Part shown: positions 34,027 through 45,262 of the stretch, in pieces | How positions within the stretch are numbered: the first letter of the stretch is position 1 | Layout of the letters: each line of letters begins with the position of its first letter | Assembly: GCA_032433595.1 (NCBI GenBank) | Contig: JASWJB010000338.1 | Span: forward strand, 1 to 45,432 | Direction of reading: 5' to 3' | Source of the DNA: Conoideocrella luteorostrata | Taxonomy: Eukaryota > Ascomycota > Sordariomycetes > Hypocreales > Clavicipitaceae | DNA: 45,432 nucleotides | Notes under the pieces: generated by a model | What the model saw: only the letters and a program-made list of their open reading frames with translations | Told to the model about the DNA's origin: nothing | Databases searched by the model: none | Position numbers and translations under genes: made by a program

Positions 34027-35419
34027 ATGTATACGTCAACGTTGCTCACTGCAATTACGCTGGCATTGAGTGCCTCAACTGCGACAGCAGCTGATGCTCA
34101 GCCTCGAGCATTAGTATATCGCGGACCTCAAGCATGCAAAGGCTGCGCTGAGGCTGTAGGGAAACTTCTTGAGGGTTCAGCACAGAAATTCGCTGTCACA
34201 TATGTGGGACCGAAGGAGGACAACCAAATCAGTGCGGATCTTTTGAGCCAGGCGGCCGTGTATGCCCAGCCAGGTGGTCCAGGTATGTGTGTTCCATTAC
34301 CCTTTTGTCTTATGCGTATCTTCACAAGATCATCGATGCCCCTTCTCGAATATCCGTTTCCAAGACGGCTCGGGGAGAAGAGTTTCAAACCTTACGAACG
34401 CCTATGATCTTTTCCCCAAGTAGAAAGGAAAAAACAAAAACAAAACGGAGTCGCTTAGCCTTCCTCGCTGTCTCGCAGAGGAGACGTAGGTGAAGATGAA
34501 TCAGGAACACAAAGAAAGAAACCGTATACAGAATGTCTACCATTTTGCCGTTGACGAAAACTTTTGTTCCGTTGTCGTTTTCCTTTCCACTCATCACAAA
34601 CGCGAACAACTACGTCCCACTAGAGCCATGCTAACATGCCCTTGACGCAGATCTGAACTCTGCTTACAGAGAACTAAAGGAACACTCGTCGGAAATTCGC
34701 ACATTTGTCCAGAATGGTGGTCGCTACCTTGGTTTCTGTCTTGGGGCTTTCCTCGCTGGTGACACGCCCGGATTCGGACTGCTGCCAGATGGAATGAATG
34801 CCGTTGCCGAGAGGAAATCAGATGGTGCGCAAGTCACTTCCACCGAGGATACCATGATCCAGGTAGATTGGAATTATCGTACAAAAGTTGGCACTTACAG
34901 CCAAGGCGAAACCGCGACTCGCAAATGGGTATATTTTCAAGACGGCGCTGTCATTACTGGCATCCCAAAGGACAACAACAACACCGTACTCGGACGATAC
35001 TCCAGCAACGGTAATGTCGCCGCTTCATTGACGCCCCTCGGTAAAGGTTGGGTCGCTCTGGTCGGCCCCCACCCCGAAGCCACTCCAGACTGGTGTAAGT
35101 GTACTACCGCCATGTTGTCTTCAAGTCATTTCCCCTTTCTACACGATCCATGACAAAGTGCTGACCAGCCACCGCATCTGCAGTCCGAGCCTACCGCCTC
35201 AAAAACCCGGACGGCGTCACATTTGATATTGGCTACGACTTTGTCAATGCTGCCATGGATGCTGGTCCTGTTCCTACCGGAACAAGCAGCACAACCGGTG
35301 CCCCCAAGCCCACGTCTTCTCAAGAAAGCGGTTGGTCTTCACTAGGTCGCGGACGAGGCAGGATGACGTTGCAGAACCCCATAGGTTTCGTTGTTCAGGG
35401 ACTGAGGAATATGTTGTGA
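34027..35419 (+). CDS. Secreted BPL_N-domain (glutamine amidotransferase-like) protein
   Basis: Three exons: 34027-34282, 34651-35094 and 35184-35419. They total 936 nt, giving 311 residues. The N-terminus is a signal peptide (TLLTAITLALSASTATAA, predicted cleavage near residue 22). The rest matches the biotin-protein-ligase N-terminal domain (PF09825), a class-I glutamine-amidotransferase fold: ALVYRGPQACKGC at the first strand, ELKEHSSEIRTFVQNGGRYLGFCLGAFLAG with candidate nucleophile C115 at the elbow, then WVYFQDGAVITG and GWVALVGPHPEATPDW with a candidate active-site His. No BirA/LplA ligase domain follows, so this is a stand-alone BPL_N protein and not a biotin ligase. The tail is Ser/Thr/Gly-rich. 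The first intron is 368 nt, long for this window. Substrate is unknown and extracellular location is inferred from the signal peptide. Confidence 0.88.
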
Positions 35420-36903
35420 CCATTCTTTTGTTTTTTCCTTGTCAATTTCTTTCTAATTTCTCTCTTTTTTTTTTTTTTTTTTGCTCATCCTTCTTTACAT
35501 TATAAGCCCACAGTACATACGGAATGGAGTTGAAATTGAAACTTGACGGACAGGGGCAAATGGGGAGCCCGTGTGAAGACGGGTTGAAAATGGTGGTAGA
35601 CATGCATTAGACGAACATAAATTTAGTAGTAGTATATGAGCGAGCATTCTAGTACTTTAGTTTCCTAGTTGTTATATGATACCTATTCAACTTGTTAATA
35701 TCACTAGTCGTGCCGTTGCTGTGCTGTACAACACGAGGCATAAAATCAATGACGACTAATCGCGGAAAATACGGGGTGTCAAATTTGGCAAAACTCGCAG
35801 CTACTTGCTCTGTAGATACCCCGTACTTTGAGCGTCTCTCCAGTCATCTTTGAGGTAGGGACAGTGAGTGATGTAGTTACTTGACCAACCGTAGAGAGCA
35901 GTTGAATCGTTCACCGTCACAGAAAAGACAAGGACATAATGGCTTGGACTAGTTTGGTATCAATTGCTACCCAAAAAAAAAAAAAATTATTCCCCGTCGC
36001 CTCATCACAGTGAACGGGTCGGTTCTCGATAATTGTATGCCCTAAAGGCAACTATATACGTTTATCCCAAATGGAACCGTCCTTGTACCATACCCATACC
36101 GGGAACCCGGGACGACAAACGTCTCTTCGGGTTCCATTTTTGTCTCTCATCACATCTTTGTGTGACGGTGCGTCCCGTCTCTGTTTAATAGAACAGCCGA
36201 GAACGAAACACAAATGTGTCTTGTTTCCCTGATTTTCCCCCTGTAAGAACGCCGAGAATATGAACAAGTTCCTTCCCATGTAAGCCACGCCCGGCCCAGT
36301 TGAAGAGCTCTAGGATTGACAGCACAGCCTACTCCTTCCAGTTCATTGTGACTGCGACGGACCGCCTGCCCGTCTGAGGGCTAAGCGTGGCCGCCAATGG
36401 AGATAATAAAAACCATAGCGAATTTCAATAGGTGCTTCCAACCGTGTACTAGTCACCTGTATATGTGCGTTCCCATACCTAAAAAACAACACAGCCAATG
36501 TGTGATCGCACATTTGCTGATTGATCACATATAACGCCGACATAAAAAGAAGAACAAGTAAAACCTGGCCCAAGAGAGTAGTAGCAGCGCCGCATAGAAT
36601 GATAATAGCATTTGAGAGATGTGGAAAAAAAAAATTCCCAGGTGATGATGTTGCGACATAGCCCACGGCTACATCATACTATTATCCGAATCGAACAGCT
36701 CGCTAGGGCGCTTGGTTATGAAACGAGTGTGCAGGATCTCTTCTGCACATGAACAAGTCATGCACATGATTAGGCATTATCAGTACGTTTTTTCGTGTTG
36801 TTCCTGTCAAGAGAAGCACGAGCCAGTAAGAATGACTCACGGCCGCCCTCTCTAAGACGAAGGGGGATATGCATCTATCATAAGTTTGCGACAAAAGCTA
36901 TTT
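35420..36903. other. Convergent intergenic region between the BPL_N gene and the C2H2 gene
   Basis: 3' regions of both genes. It contains T-rich runs (about 35465-35482) and an A13-type run near 35972. No gene supported. Confidence 0.5.
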
Positions 36904-37815
36904 TTATGATCTTGCACCGCTCTCTTGACAAGCCACAGCCATGGCAAGAGCGTCAAGACCACTATTTGGTGACCGAGTAGCTACAGGTCGGTTCAGGATG
37001 GGAAGATTGCTGGTGCGCATGTCCCAAGAGCTAGTAGCTGGGGACGGCAGAGGCCGTATTGAGGCTGCATAGGCTTCGGATTCCCACTGCATGGCATCGC
37101 GGCCGCCAACACTGCTTGTGATGGTAGTGGATATTGGGGATCGGGTGTGTCCAGCAGATGAGTTGCGGCGAGCTTCAGCAAGGGCAGCCTTCTGCGCACG
37201 TTGGCTAGCTGAAGATCGGCTCTTGTCCTTGTAATGGGTTTCCAGATGCTGTTTCATATTGTCGGCTCGGGTAAATTTCTTTTGGCAGCCAGGGTATGTG
37301 CACTGGACAGCCTTCTCCGCCGTGTGAATCTTGGAGTGCCGTGAGGCGTGACCCGAAGTAGTGAATGTTTTTTCACAGCCATGGGTATCTCTATATCGGC
37401 AAGGATATCGCTTGCCAGGACGTTCTGATGAAGGTACAGAACTTGCTGGAGCATCGTCTTCATACGAGGTTGATCGACTGCTGTCGACATACGAAGGGCG
37501 CTTTGGAGGCATTTCGCTGCCATAGATGCCCCCTCGTGGGTAGGTGTAGTCGACTGAAGGAGTTAACGGAGAGATGGGAGCGTCATTGCTCATTTGCGAG
37601 TCGTAGGAATCTGATCGCAGGAGCTCCGGAGTATTGGGTGACGAAGAGGCGCTGCGCGGGCTAGGATACGGGCGAGACAGAACGTGTCCAGTAGCGGATG
37701 AGAAGCTGAGAGGAAGCTGATGATGCTGTTGATGATGAAGCTGAGCCTTTTCATAGCCGAAATTCTCGTCGTTGAGAAGCGAGACGCGGCGGCCCGCGGC
37801 GTTTCTAGCGTCCAT
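36904..37815 (-). CDS. C2H2 zinc-finger transcription factor, two fingers
   Basis: A probable nuclear DNA-binding regulator of 303 residues in a single exon. The ATG at 37815 (context AAAAATGG) starts MDARNAAGRRVSLLND; the frame stays open upstream to 37950, but that part looks like leader. Finger 1 is atypical: C139-x7-C147-x12-H160-x3-H164 (YPCRYRDTHGCEKTF), with a longer Cys spacing than the usual 2-4. Finger 2 is standard: C172-x4-C177-x12-H190-x3-H194 (QCTYPGCQKKFTRADNMKQHLETH). Between them is a HTAEKAVQ linker, close to the TGEKP-type linker. Residues 25-135 are Ser/Pro/Gln/His-rich and disordered, as is the C-terminus. I cannot name the regulator. The promoter contains a 3 x 21-bp repeat, each with TGACGT. 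Confidence 0.9.
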   Translation of the reverse strand: MDARNAAGRRVSLLNDENFGYEKAQLHHQQHHQLPLSFSSATGHVLSRPYPSPRSASSSPNTPELLRSDSYDSQMSNDAPISPLTPSVDYTYPRGGIYGSEMPPKRPSYVDSSRSTSYEDDAPASSVPSSERPGKRYPCRYRDTHGCEKTFTTSGHASRHSKIHTAEKAVQCTYPGCQKKFTRADNMKQHLETHYKDKSRSSASQRAQKAALAEARRNSSAGHTRSPISTTITSSVGGRDAMQWESEAYAASIRPLPSPATSSWDMRTSNLPILNRPVATRSPNSGLDALAMAVACQESGARS

Positions 37816-38136
37816 TTTTACGTATGAGCAGCGAGGTGCAATTTGTTGCATGCGCACGTTGACACGGATTCGAGATGTGCCGACTCTGGTCTCGTTCAGC
37901 TCGAAGAATGGCTCGTGGAAACAAGTGAATGAAGCCGAATTTTTCGTCAAAAAATTTCGTGTTGTTATTGAAGCTCGAAGCTCAGGACCAGCCGTTGCAA
38001 AAGGTAGTAGGTTTGCGGAGCTGAGCTGGGGTTGGGCGGTGGTGAGACCAAGAGGTCCCGGTTGAAAGTACCTGACTTGGCGCTCCTGTCGACGGGAAGA
38101 AGGAGCCAGTGGTTTGGTGGCTTAGAGGGTGGACGG

Positions 38137-38199
38137 GGGGTGGGCGAGCAGTGACGTGGGGTGGGCGAGCAGTGACGTGGGGTGGGCGAGCAGTGACGT
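38137..38199 (+). repeat. Three perfect 21-bp tandem repeats, each with TGACGT, upstream of the C2H2 gene
   Basis: Copies at 38137-38157, 38158-38178 and 38179-38199, unit GGGGTGGGCGAGCAGTGACG plus T, identical in all three. They lie 320-385 bp upstream of the C2H2 ATG (minus-strand gene). TGACGT is the core of CRE/ATF-type bZIP sites, and another TGACG follows at about 38205. They may be a multi-site promoter element or a simple minisatellite. Confidence 0.85.
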
Positions 38200-38830
38200 T
38201 TGCGTGACGACGGGATCCCTAGCGCTGGTGGTGTAAGGCGAGGTATGAAGGAAGTACTGCGCTGTGGGCACGGAGCACTCTGCAATACTCCGAAGGGTGA
38301 GTGATGCACCGGGAATTGGTGGTTGTGCAGGAGCGAGCGGCTGCAAGTTTGCGGCGGTACAGCACAAAGCAGCGATAAGTACTGGAAGCAGAAATCTAGA
38401 GCAGGTATTCCCTGCTTGGGCGGCGTAGGAAGCGCACAACAACAACAAGATTCAACGGCGGTAGTTCGAGCCGGTCAGATGCCATCAACGCTTTGAGGAG
38501 GCTGCGAGGGAAGAGGCAGATGAGAGTGAGTGAGAGATTGAGAGGTTGAGAGAGGGAAAATAGGAGTTTGGCGTTGGGCGGTATGTCAGTAGTGATCATC
38601 GACGCAATGCCAGAAATCGTGGGAAACAACGTTGGCCGTATCGCCTGATGGGAGGGAGGGATCGAGTTTTGAGCAATTCGGGCGTGTTGCGCATGAAACC
38701 CCATTTTCACTGAGCAGCCAAAACGATCGAGGTGATCGAAGAATGACGGCGAAGAACCTGTTCTGCCCTCTGGAGCTAGCTGCATGCGAAGAACCCTGTC
38801 AGTGCCTGCCTTGGCCTAGCGCTACTTCAG

Positions 38831-38893
38831 GGCTCCAGCGGCCCCAGTGGCCCCAGTGGCCCCGGCGACTCCAACGACTCCAGCGACTCCGGC
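38831..38893 (+). repeat. Seven degenerate 9-bp tandem units
   Basis: Units of GGCCCCAGT/GACTCCAGC type, 9 bp each: a GGCCCC half followed by a GACTCC half. Unit length is a multiple of three and the frame is open, but there is no ATG upstream, so it is treated as a minisatellite. Confidence 0.7.
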
Positions 38894-39435
38894 AACTTGA
38901 ACACCCAATTCAGTCAATGTCGGTCCCAGCCACGGGAAGCTCATCACTCGCCTTGTCACCCACGACTCACACCCTTCCAAACTTTGACACGCCAACTAAC
39001 TAACCCAAATCCGCCTTGGTCCTCCTCCCCTCTGATGCATACCCTATCAATTGCCAACCGAGTACTCACTCACCGACCGACCATCACTTATCATAAAACC
39101 TATCAGCTCTTTCTCGAAAACAATATGCGTAGTTACTCCGCACCGAGTTGCGAGTTAAAGGCACCGTCTTTCGATCCAAACCCCATGAATCAAGAACAAT
39201 CCCATATGCTACCCGCTGCAGGGAGATGCTGAAGTATACTAGTATGTACGTGCGGGAAAGGACATCACCATGAATGTGCGTCTGATTAGTTTCACATTGC
39301 ACTCTCGTATGCTTATAAAAGTCCCGCAAAGTCCTCACCCAAGTAGGGCCTGCTCATCGGTTATCGCATAACTGGCGTCAAACCAGATTGGGCATGAAAT
39401 ACCGCGTTGCGGCCGTATGGCAGGGCTAGGAAGAA

Positions 39436-39463
39436 GCAGGAAGCAGGAAGCAGGAAGCAGGAA
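39436..39463 (+). repeat. (GCAGGAA)n heptamer repeat
   Basis: Four tandem GCAGGAA units in intergenic DNA. Confidence 0.8.
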
Positions 39464-41575
39464 AGCAGAAGCCAAGCCCTTCTGCGGCCAAGGATATCGA
39501 CCGCACCAATTTGTGCTCATGTGTACACTTCTGTACGGAGTACTGAGTGGATAGTGAGCAAGTGTCCTCCGTACGGAGTAATAGAACTGAACTTATCTGA
39601 ACGTCTAGTCACTAACTAGCGCAGGGCATTCGCCGGAAAGAGTGAGAGCGGGGCGCGAAATCGAGGAGTCGAGAGGGAAACCCTTAGCGTAGCGACACCC
39701 CCTAAGCTCCAACAGCAAGGCAGGCCAGCGTTGCATCCTTTCCATGCAAAATGCGAGGCATGACTGGTGGGAGATACACCAACAGACCCCAAGCAGTCAG
39801 GGACAGCAAGACAAGCCGCGACAGCACGCAACCGGGAAGCCGTCCGTCCCAGACGAAGAGGAGGGGTCCAGGACAGGGATGGACGTATGTACTAGTTGTG
39901 TGCACTCGACGAACATGCATTTTTTGCCAAATGGGAGGAAGGGGATCGAGGATCGAAAGACGACCTAGAGGTGTGTCTGTCTGGTACCACCCACCCCGCT
40001 ATGTCACATTCATGTGCTCCGTACGCGCCATTGCCTTTGTTCAAATCGGCGGCTTGGGTCGTCGTGCTCAGAGCAGAGGTCCCTTGCCAAGACCGTTACT
40101 GTACTACAAAGTACTTACTCCGCAGCTTGATGGCTGTCGACCTACCGCGCAGCAGCTGAGTGGTGCTCCGGAGTAGAATACTTTGAATGCTATGCATGCT
40201 CCTTGCACTTGCTGTGTCGTACTTTACTCTACGGAGTACGGAATACTTATTGTCGCATGTGCATTCTTGAAGTCCTCCGCGCTGCAAGCAGCAACGCAGA
40301 TGCAGAGCCAGATCGAGAGCAGGATCACGCACTCATTGGCGCCAGCAATAGACGCAGAGCTCCAGGTGTAAAACACATTTGGAGCGCCAATTAAACATTT
40401 TAGACAAATGTGCTCCGTACGGGGTGCGGAGTAGTTTGTAATTACTGGCACCTAGGTTCGCACTCTTCGTGTCTACAGCTTTTGTGTATGCGTTGACGAC
40501 TCTGTCTCGCGGTACATTGTCGCCCTGCAATGCCGTCAGACCTGTCTTTTGTTTTTCCTTGTCAGATACAGCGTCGTTTTTTTTTTCTCTGCTAGTCTCA
40601 GCAGAGAGTAGTATTTGGTTAGCCACGAGCAAGACATTCCTGTCAATCTGCTTGTCGCCTTCGCAAGTGAATTTTGTTTAGGAAGGGGCTTGCTGATGCG
40701 CCTTCTTCGTCTCCTTCTTCGTCACTGAGCCACAACCGCTTGAGGCTCAAGCCCCATTCCCTTTGGACCCTAGCCTTCAAATCACTGCCCAAACGGCAAA
40801 ATGAGAAGGCAAGCAAGCTACTCCGTATTGTGGCTGTGGGCTGTTTACTGGAGCAATGGAGGCGGGGGGTTTGCTGGGGCCTTGGCTGGGGCTTGGACAA
40901 GCTTGTTACGGAGTACTGGGTGCTTGACTTTCTCACACACCCCCCACCCCCCCTAACTGATGCATCACTGCAGAGCAAGGGGAGTGAAGAGGGCCTTACT
41001 AGCACTATAATAGTTGCAGTGCGCTGGATAGGGTCCGGGGAGCGACAGCGCCCTGAAGACCCTGATCTTACCGCCAAACCTCGATCTCAACAACCTCTCC
41101 AGGGCATAAATGCCCCGTGCCGCGACAATCGAAATCAGGTTGCCAGGTCAGGCTGTAGCTGTCAAGCCCCAGGACCCCGAGACCCTCGAAACGCTCCGGA
41201 AGTCCCTTGTAGCAGAGATCCATGGTGACGTCAGACTGCCGTGACTGAGTTTTCGGAGTCGTGTCCGAAACCACCCAAAGACCTACGGCCCACGAAACAG
41301 CGAAGCAAGGGCAAAGAGAAGAGGCGGCACGCCATCTCATGCCTGGGTCGCAATCATACCTAACCTGCCGAAAACTGACTTGTGTTTTGTCCACTTTCCT
41401 TTTTTCTGTCTCCGATCCTGAGTATTCATGACTTCCATCATCTATAATGGGGATGTTGAGTTCGGCGACATGGACTTATTGAGAAGCCTGTAGCTGCAGA
41501 TGGATGGATATCCGTCATGGTGTCCCCGCCCCAAACGGCGACGAGGAGTTGCAATAATTCATTCCTTTTTACCGT

Positions 41576-41592
41576 TACTCCGTACGGAGTAC
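41576..41592. repeat. 16-bp perfect palindrome built from the dispersed motif
   Basis: TACTCCGTACGGAGTAC: two opposite copies share the central GTAC, giving the perfect palindrome TACTCCGTACGGAGTA (41576-41591). Confidence 0.8.
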
Positions 41593-42691
41593 AGGTGGAG
41601 CTTATAGCAGCTGGAGAGCCGGTATTGTCCATTTAAACTCAACGCGACGTAATACACTGATCGCGTCAACTCATGAGCCAGATCGCAGACAGGGAAAAAA
41701 ATACTGGCTGACTGGTCTGTCCATCTTCCGGCCGCCACAGAGGCGCCAAACGAAAACGTGCAAATGCAGAAAGAAGCAAAGACGCAAGCTAGGCGAAAAC
41801 CCAGGGTCACGCCAGGGTCCAGGGTCGGTTCCATAGCATCGACCAATAATCGGACAGATCGAGCAGGTGCCCTACTAGTATGTACAATGACTAACTGTTT
41901 GAGGGGTTCTTCGGGTACATGAGCTCTTGGCTGGTTGCTCACGCCAAACCGTCCCTCACACCACTTCGGCGCTCGCTTTGTCAGCTTGACCGAGTCCTTC
42001 GCCTGGACTAGAGAACGAGGGTGTGGTGGGTGGCAATATGTGGCAGTTTTTCAAATATGCGATTTACAACAAAAGACCATCTTGTCGAGTATGCACTTTC
42101 TTCCCCGCACCTCGAGCAGCCAGATGACCATTTTGTGGCGCGTAACAGGGTTTCTCAAGTTTTTTCTTAGGGGGGGGGACTGGCCATTATCTTCCACTAG
42201 CCAATTGCGCAACTTGTTTACACAGTTTGACCGTCTGAGGTGTTCAACTCCCAAAGCAGGTATTTTAGCTACGACGGAATACGGGGTATTGGGAGCAGAC
42301 ATATTGTAGGGAGGACCTAGTTACGTGCGACGCCATTCAGGCGAGCACCAAACTGCAGTTGTCGCGCGGTGGGGCGATTGTGTGCACGACCACGGCTGGC
42401 ATGACCCTGACAGATGATTATACATATGAACGGAGTGACTTGAGTACCCACGCTTACGAGTAATACACTTCCTGCGAGATCTCAGCTGCAAAGCATACGT
42501 CGTTGCTGGTTCATTCTGGCAGGCTTCATCACGCCTTGGACAGGCACCGCCGGACTCCCGCTGGTTGCAAATGACCAGAACTAAAATGTGCGAAACCTAC
42601 GGTGTAATTACTTGTCCAGCGATAATCATTGTCGATGTCATCCAAATGGAAAAAGAGGAGGAGAAAATTCGAAACGGGAAAGAACCATTCT

Positions 42692-42715
42692 GTACTCCGT
42701 ACTCCGTACCCCGTA
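42692..42715. repeat. Tandem of three CTCCGTA/CCCCGTA units
   Basis: GTACTCC, GTACTCC, then GTACCCCGTA: the same 7-bp period in direct orientation, showing that the dispersed motif can also form short tandems. Confidence 0.75.
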
Positions 42716-42956
42716 TATTAATTGCCCTCTCTTGACATAACTGCAAAGTTCTGCCGGGTTAATCCACGCCGCCGGATTTAGAGTCTGTGTGGATTGCTTC
42801 GCCCGCTCATCGACTACGCTTGATGATCGGAGCATTGGCTGTGCGATCGATGATCCCGCTACCCTTGAGGACCAATGACCAGGGTATTCTAGTCCCACAT
42901 CTGGCGGGCCCCGCGTGCCATGCTTTGTATGTACTATGTATGTGCAGATGCCCTCT

Positions 42957-42971
42957 GTACGGAGTACTCCG
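42957..42971. repeat. Inverted composite GTACGGAGTACTCCG
   Basis: Two opposite copies of the dispersed motif overlapping at the AGTACT centre. Confidence 0.75.
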
Positions 42972-45221
42972 CTGAACATCAAGCGCACGCCCTCACGCTA
43001 GATTATCTGACGCCGAAACATTCTGCTCGCATGTCGGTCTTTTGGTGTTATTATGAATGATATGTCTGGCATTACATCATCGTCCGGAACAGACACATAC
43101 AACAAGTCAGGGGACAAGCATGAATATCACAGCTTCCCGGCTCGGTACCTTGTCCGCAATCATAAGCCCCAGTATGAATTTGTTGAGCCCTTTTGCTTGT
43201 ATCACCTATAGATACGTTATAGTATCGATAAACCCTCACCTCGAGTAACGAAATGAGAAGGATTGGGCTCAAATTCTTTCTCGGTGGACCATTGTGACAC
43301 GCTGACCGAGACATTTTGAAGATTCTCATCTCGAAGTGTCACTTATGTGAAGCTATTGCGGCTATTGAACAAATCTTAGTCGACGGAATATTCATCCCTC
43401 GCATGGCCAAGTGCACTGACGCCAGAAACCGCGTCAATTGTTTTCAAGACAAAAAAAATGAGCGCCAGGGTAGTTTCTCCTAGCAACGGGCTCTGTATTG
43501 ACGGCGAGAAAGACACAGCCGCAAATTCGTCTTCCGCAGACAAGACGCAGTATCAAACTTGGACCGATATTTGTTTGAGCTAATTAACGTGACAACAGCG
43601 CCTGCATCCAACGACGTCATGGGCTCTATGACCTTGGTGTGTCGCCATACTAGCATAGTTCTCTTCCAGGGCAAGCTCAGGGAATTGACACATGAAGCTG
43701 TTGACAACATTTGTACTCCCCGGCGGCTCTTGCTACCGCCCCATGTCGCACCGTGAGCACGGTTATTGCTCGTAATAGCGGTTAGAGTTTGATGAGTTGC
43801 TGGGGTCTTGGCACACCCCAGACCGCGATGGAAGGAAGGCGCTGGCAAAGAAGCACACCGATGGAATTGGAATTCGCTGTGATTCGGTTGTGAGCGCATG
43901 TTAGATGATATTTCCACGTTTAGTATGTTACACGGTAACGCCTGGCACGCCTGGCATAGCCTAGCTACATGCTCTCAATCAGGAGGAAACGTTCTGGAAC
44001 AGTAGAAGCACAAAGCGTTACCAAATCCCAACAAAGCGCGGTAGCAACTCTAGTTCATGGCTGTGGCTAAAATGGGGGACTTGGGAGCGTGAAATTTACT
44101 TTATCAAATACGGAGTACATTTAACGGGCGAGCGAGGAAGGCTCTCCATATTTGAAAGTGGAGGGGGGACATCGCATCTTCATGGGATTTCAACAAAATC
44201 CGGTGCCATGCTCTCAAAACCTGGCAGGCAGGCCCTCGGGGATTCGAACATGTGCATCCTGAGTGCCCTGGAATATTTTTGTCTGCTTGAATTTGCGTTT
44301 TGCAAGATGGCCCGTTGCACACTCCCAGGAGGCTGGGGGGATGGGATGCAGGGAGACCAGGAGAGTCGTTCCTCGTTTCGCGCGATGAACCCTTCTAGCA
44401 CGCCCGACCATTACAATACACTTCTTACTCCCCTTCTTTTTCTTCGTCGGGTCCTCCTAGCTTCTGCATGACATCACATCCCTTTTTTGGGGACAGCGGC
44501 CCCTCCTCTGTCTTGGGCGTGCCGTTGATGAGCGTTCATGGGGCCGAGTAGCCAGGGTTTTGACTCTGAAAAAAAAAAAAATTAGACAACGGTTCCCGTA
44601 AGCAGAGTGGCAGACAGCACAGCCTTGTTGGCTTGCGGACCTCACCCTTGCAAATGCCAGTCAGGTCAAGTCAGAGTCAGGCCAGGGCCACAGGGGTTGA
44701 GATACAAAGAACCTTGCAGGGACAGTGACCACAACCCAGCGCAGCGCAGCGCGTACGTATCGCCAGCCAGATCAACCTTCCAAGCCAGATCTCGATGCAG
44801 TGAAACAAAGTACGGAATGACTAACTACCCTCCCCACTTTGGTTTGGTTTTGGGCAACCTTTTTGTGCTGGTCTGGTGTGCTTGTTGAGAGCGGTCAAGC
44901 AAGCAAACAGGCATTTGTTAGTTATGCAGAGAGTGAGTGCTCGCATAGACGCACATCATGTATTCATGGATACGGGACGGAATCAACAGTGTGTCAAACG
45001 AGTCCTCTGTTCCTGGTGGTGGCAGTTTGTTTACTTTCTGTCCCAGCAGATTGATTGGATGCCGGATTGCGACTCCTAAATGAACAGAAACATGAATGGC
45101 CGATATTAGTACCCTGCCTGGCCTTGACGCAAAAAATTGCCACCGCCCGCTCATTTATCACTGATTGTGTCGCGGCGCAGTAGGTAAAAAATAAATATCA
45201 GATAATCAAGCGAAATTCTCG

Positions 45222-45262
45222 CAGCACAGCACAGCACAGCACAGCACAGCACAGCACAGCAC
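45222..45262 (+). repeat. (CAGCA)n pentanucleotide microsatellite
   Basis: About eight near-perfect CAGCA units close to the right window edge. Confidence 0.9.

Noticed and set aside
38780..39232. Open frame through the 9-bp repeat encoding Gly-Pro-Ser repeats
   Set aside because: No ATG before the repeat and no conserved domain. Its opposite strand is also open. Treated as a codon-length minisatellite.
42692..42715. Telomeric repeat
   Set aside because: The unit is not TTAGGG-like and occurs only three times.
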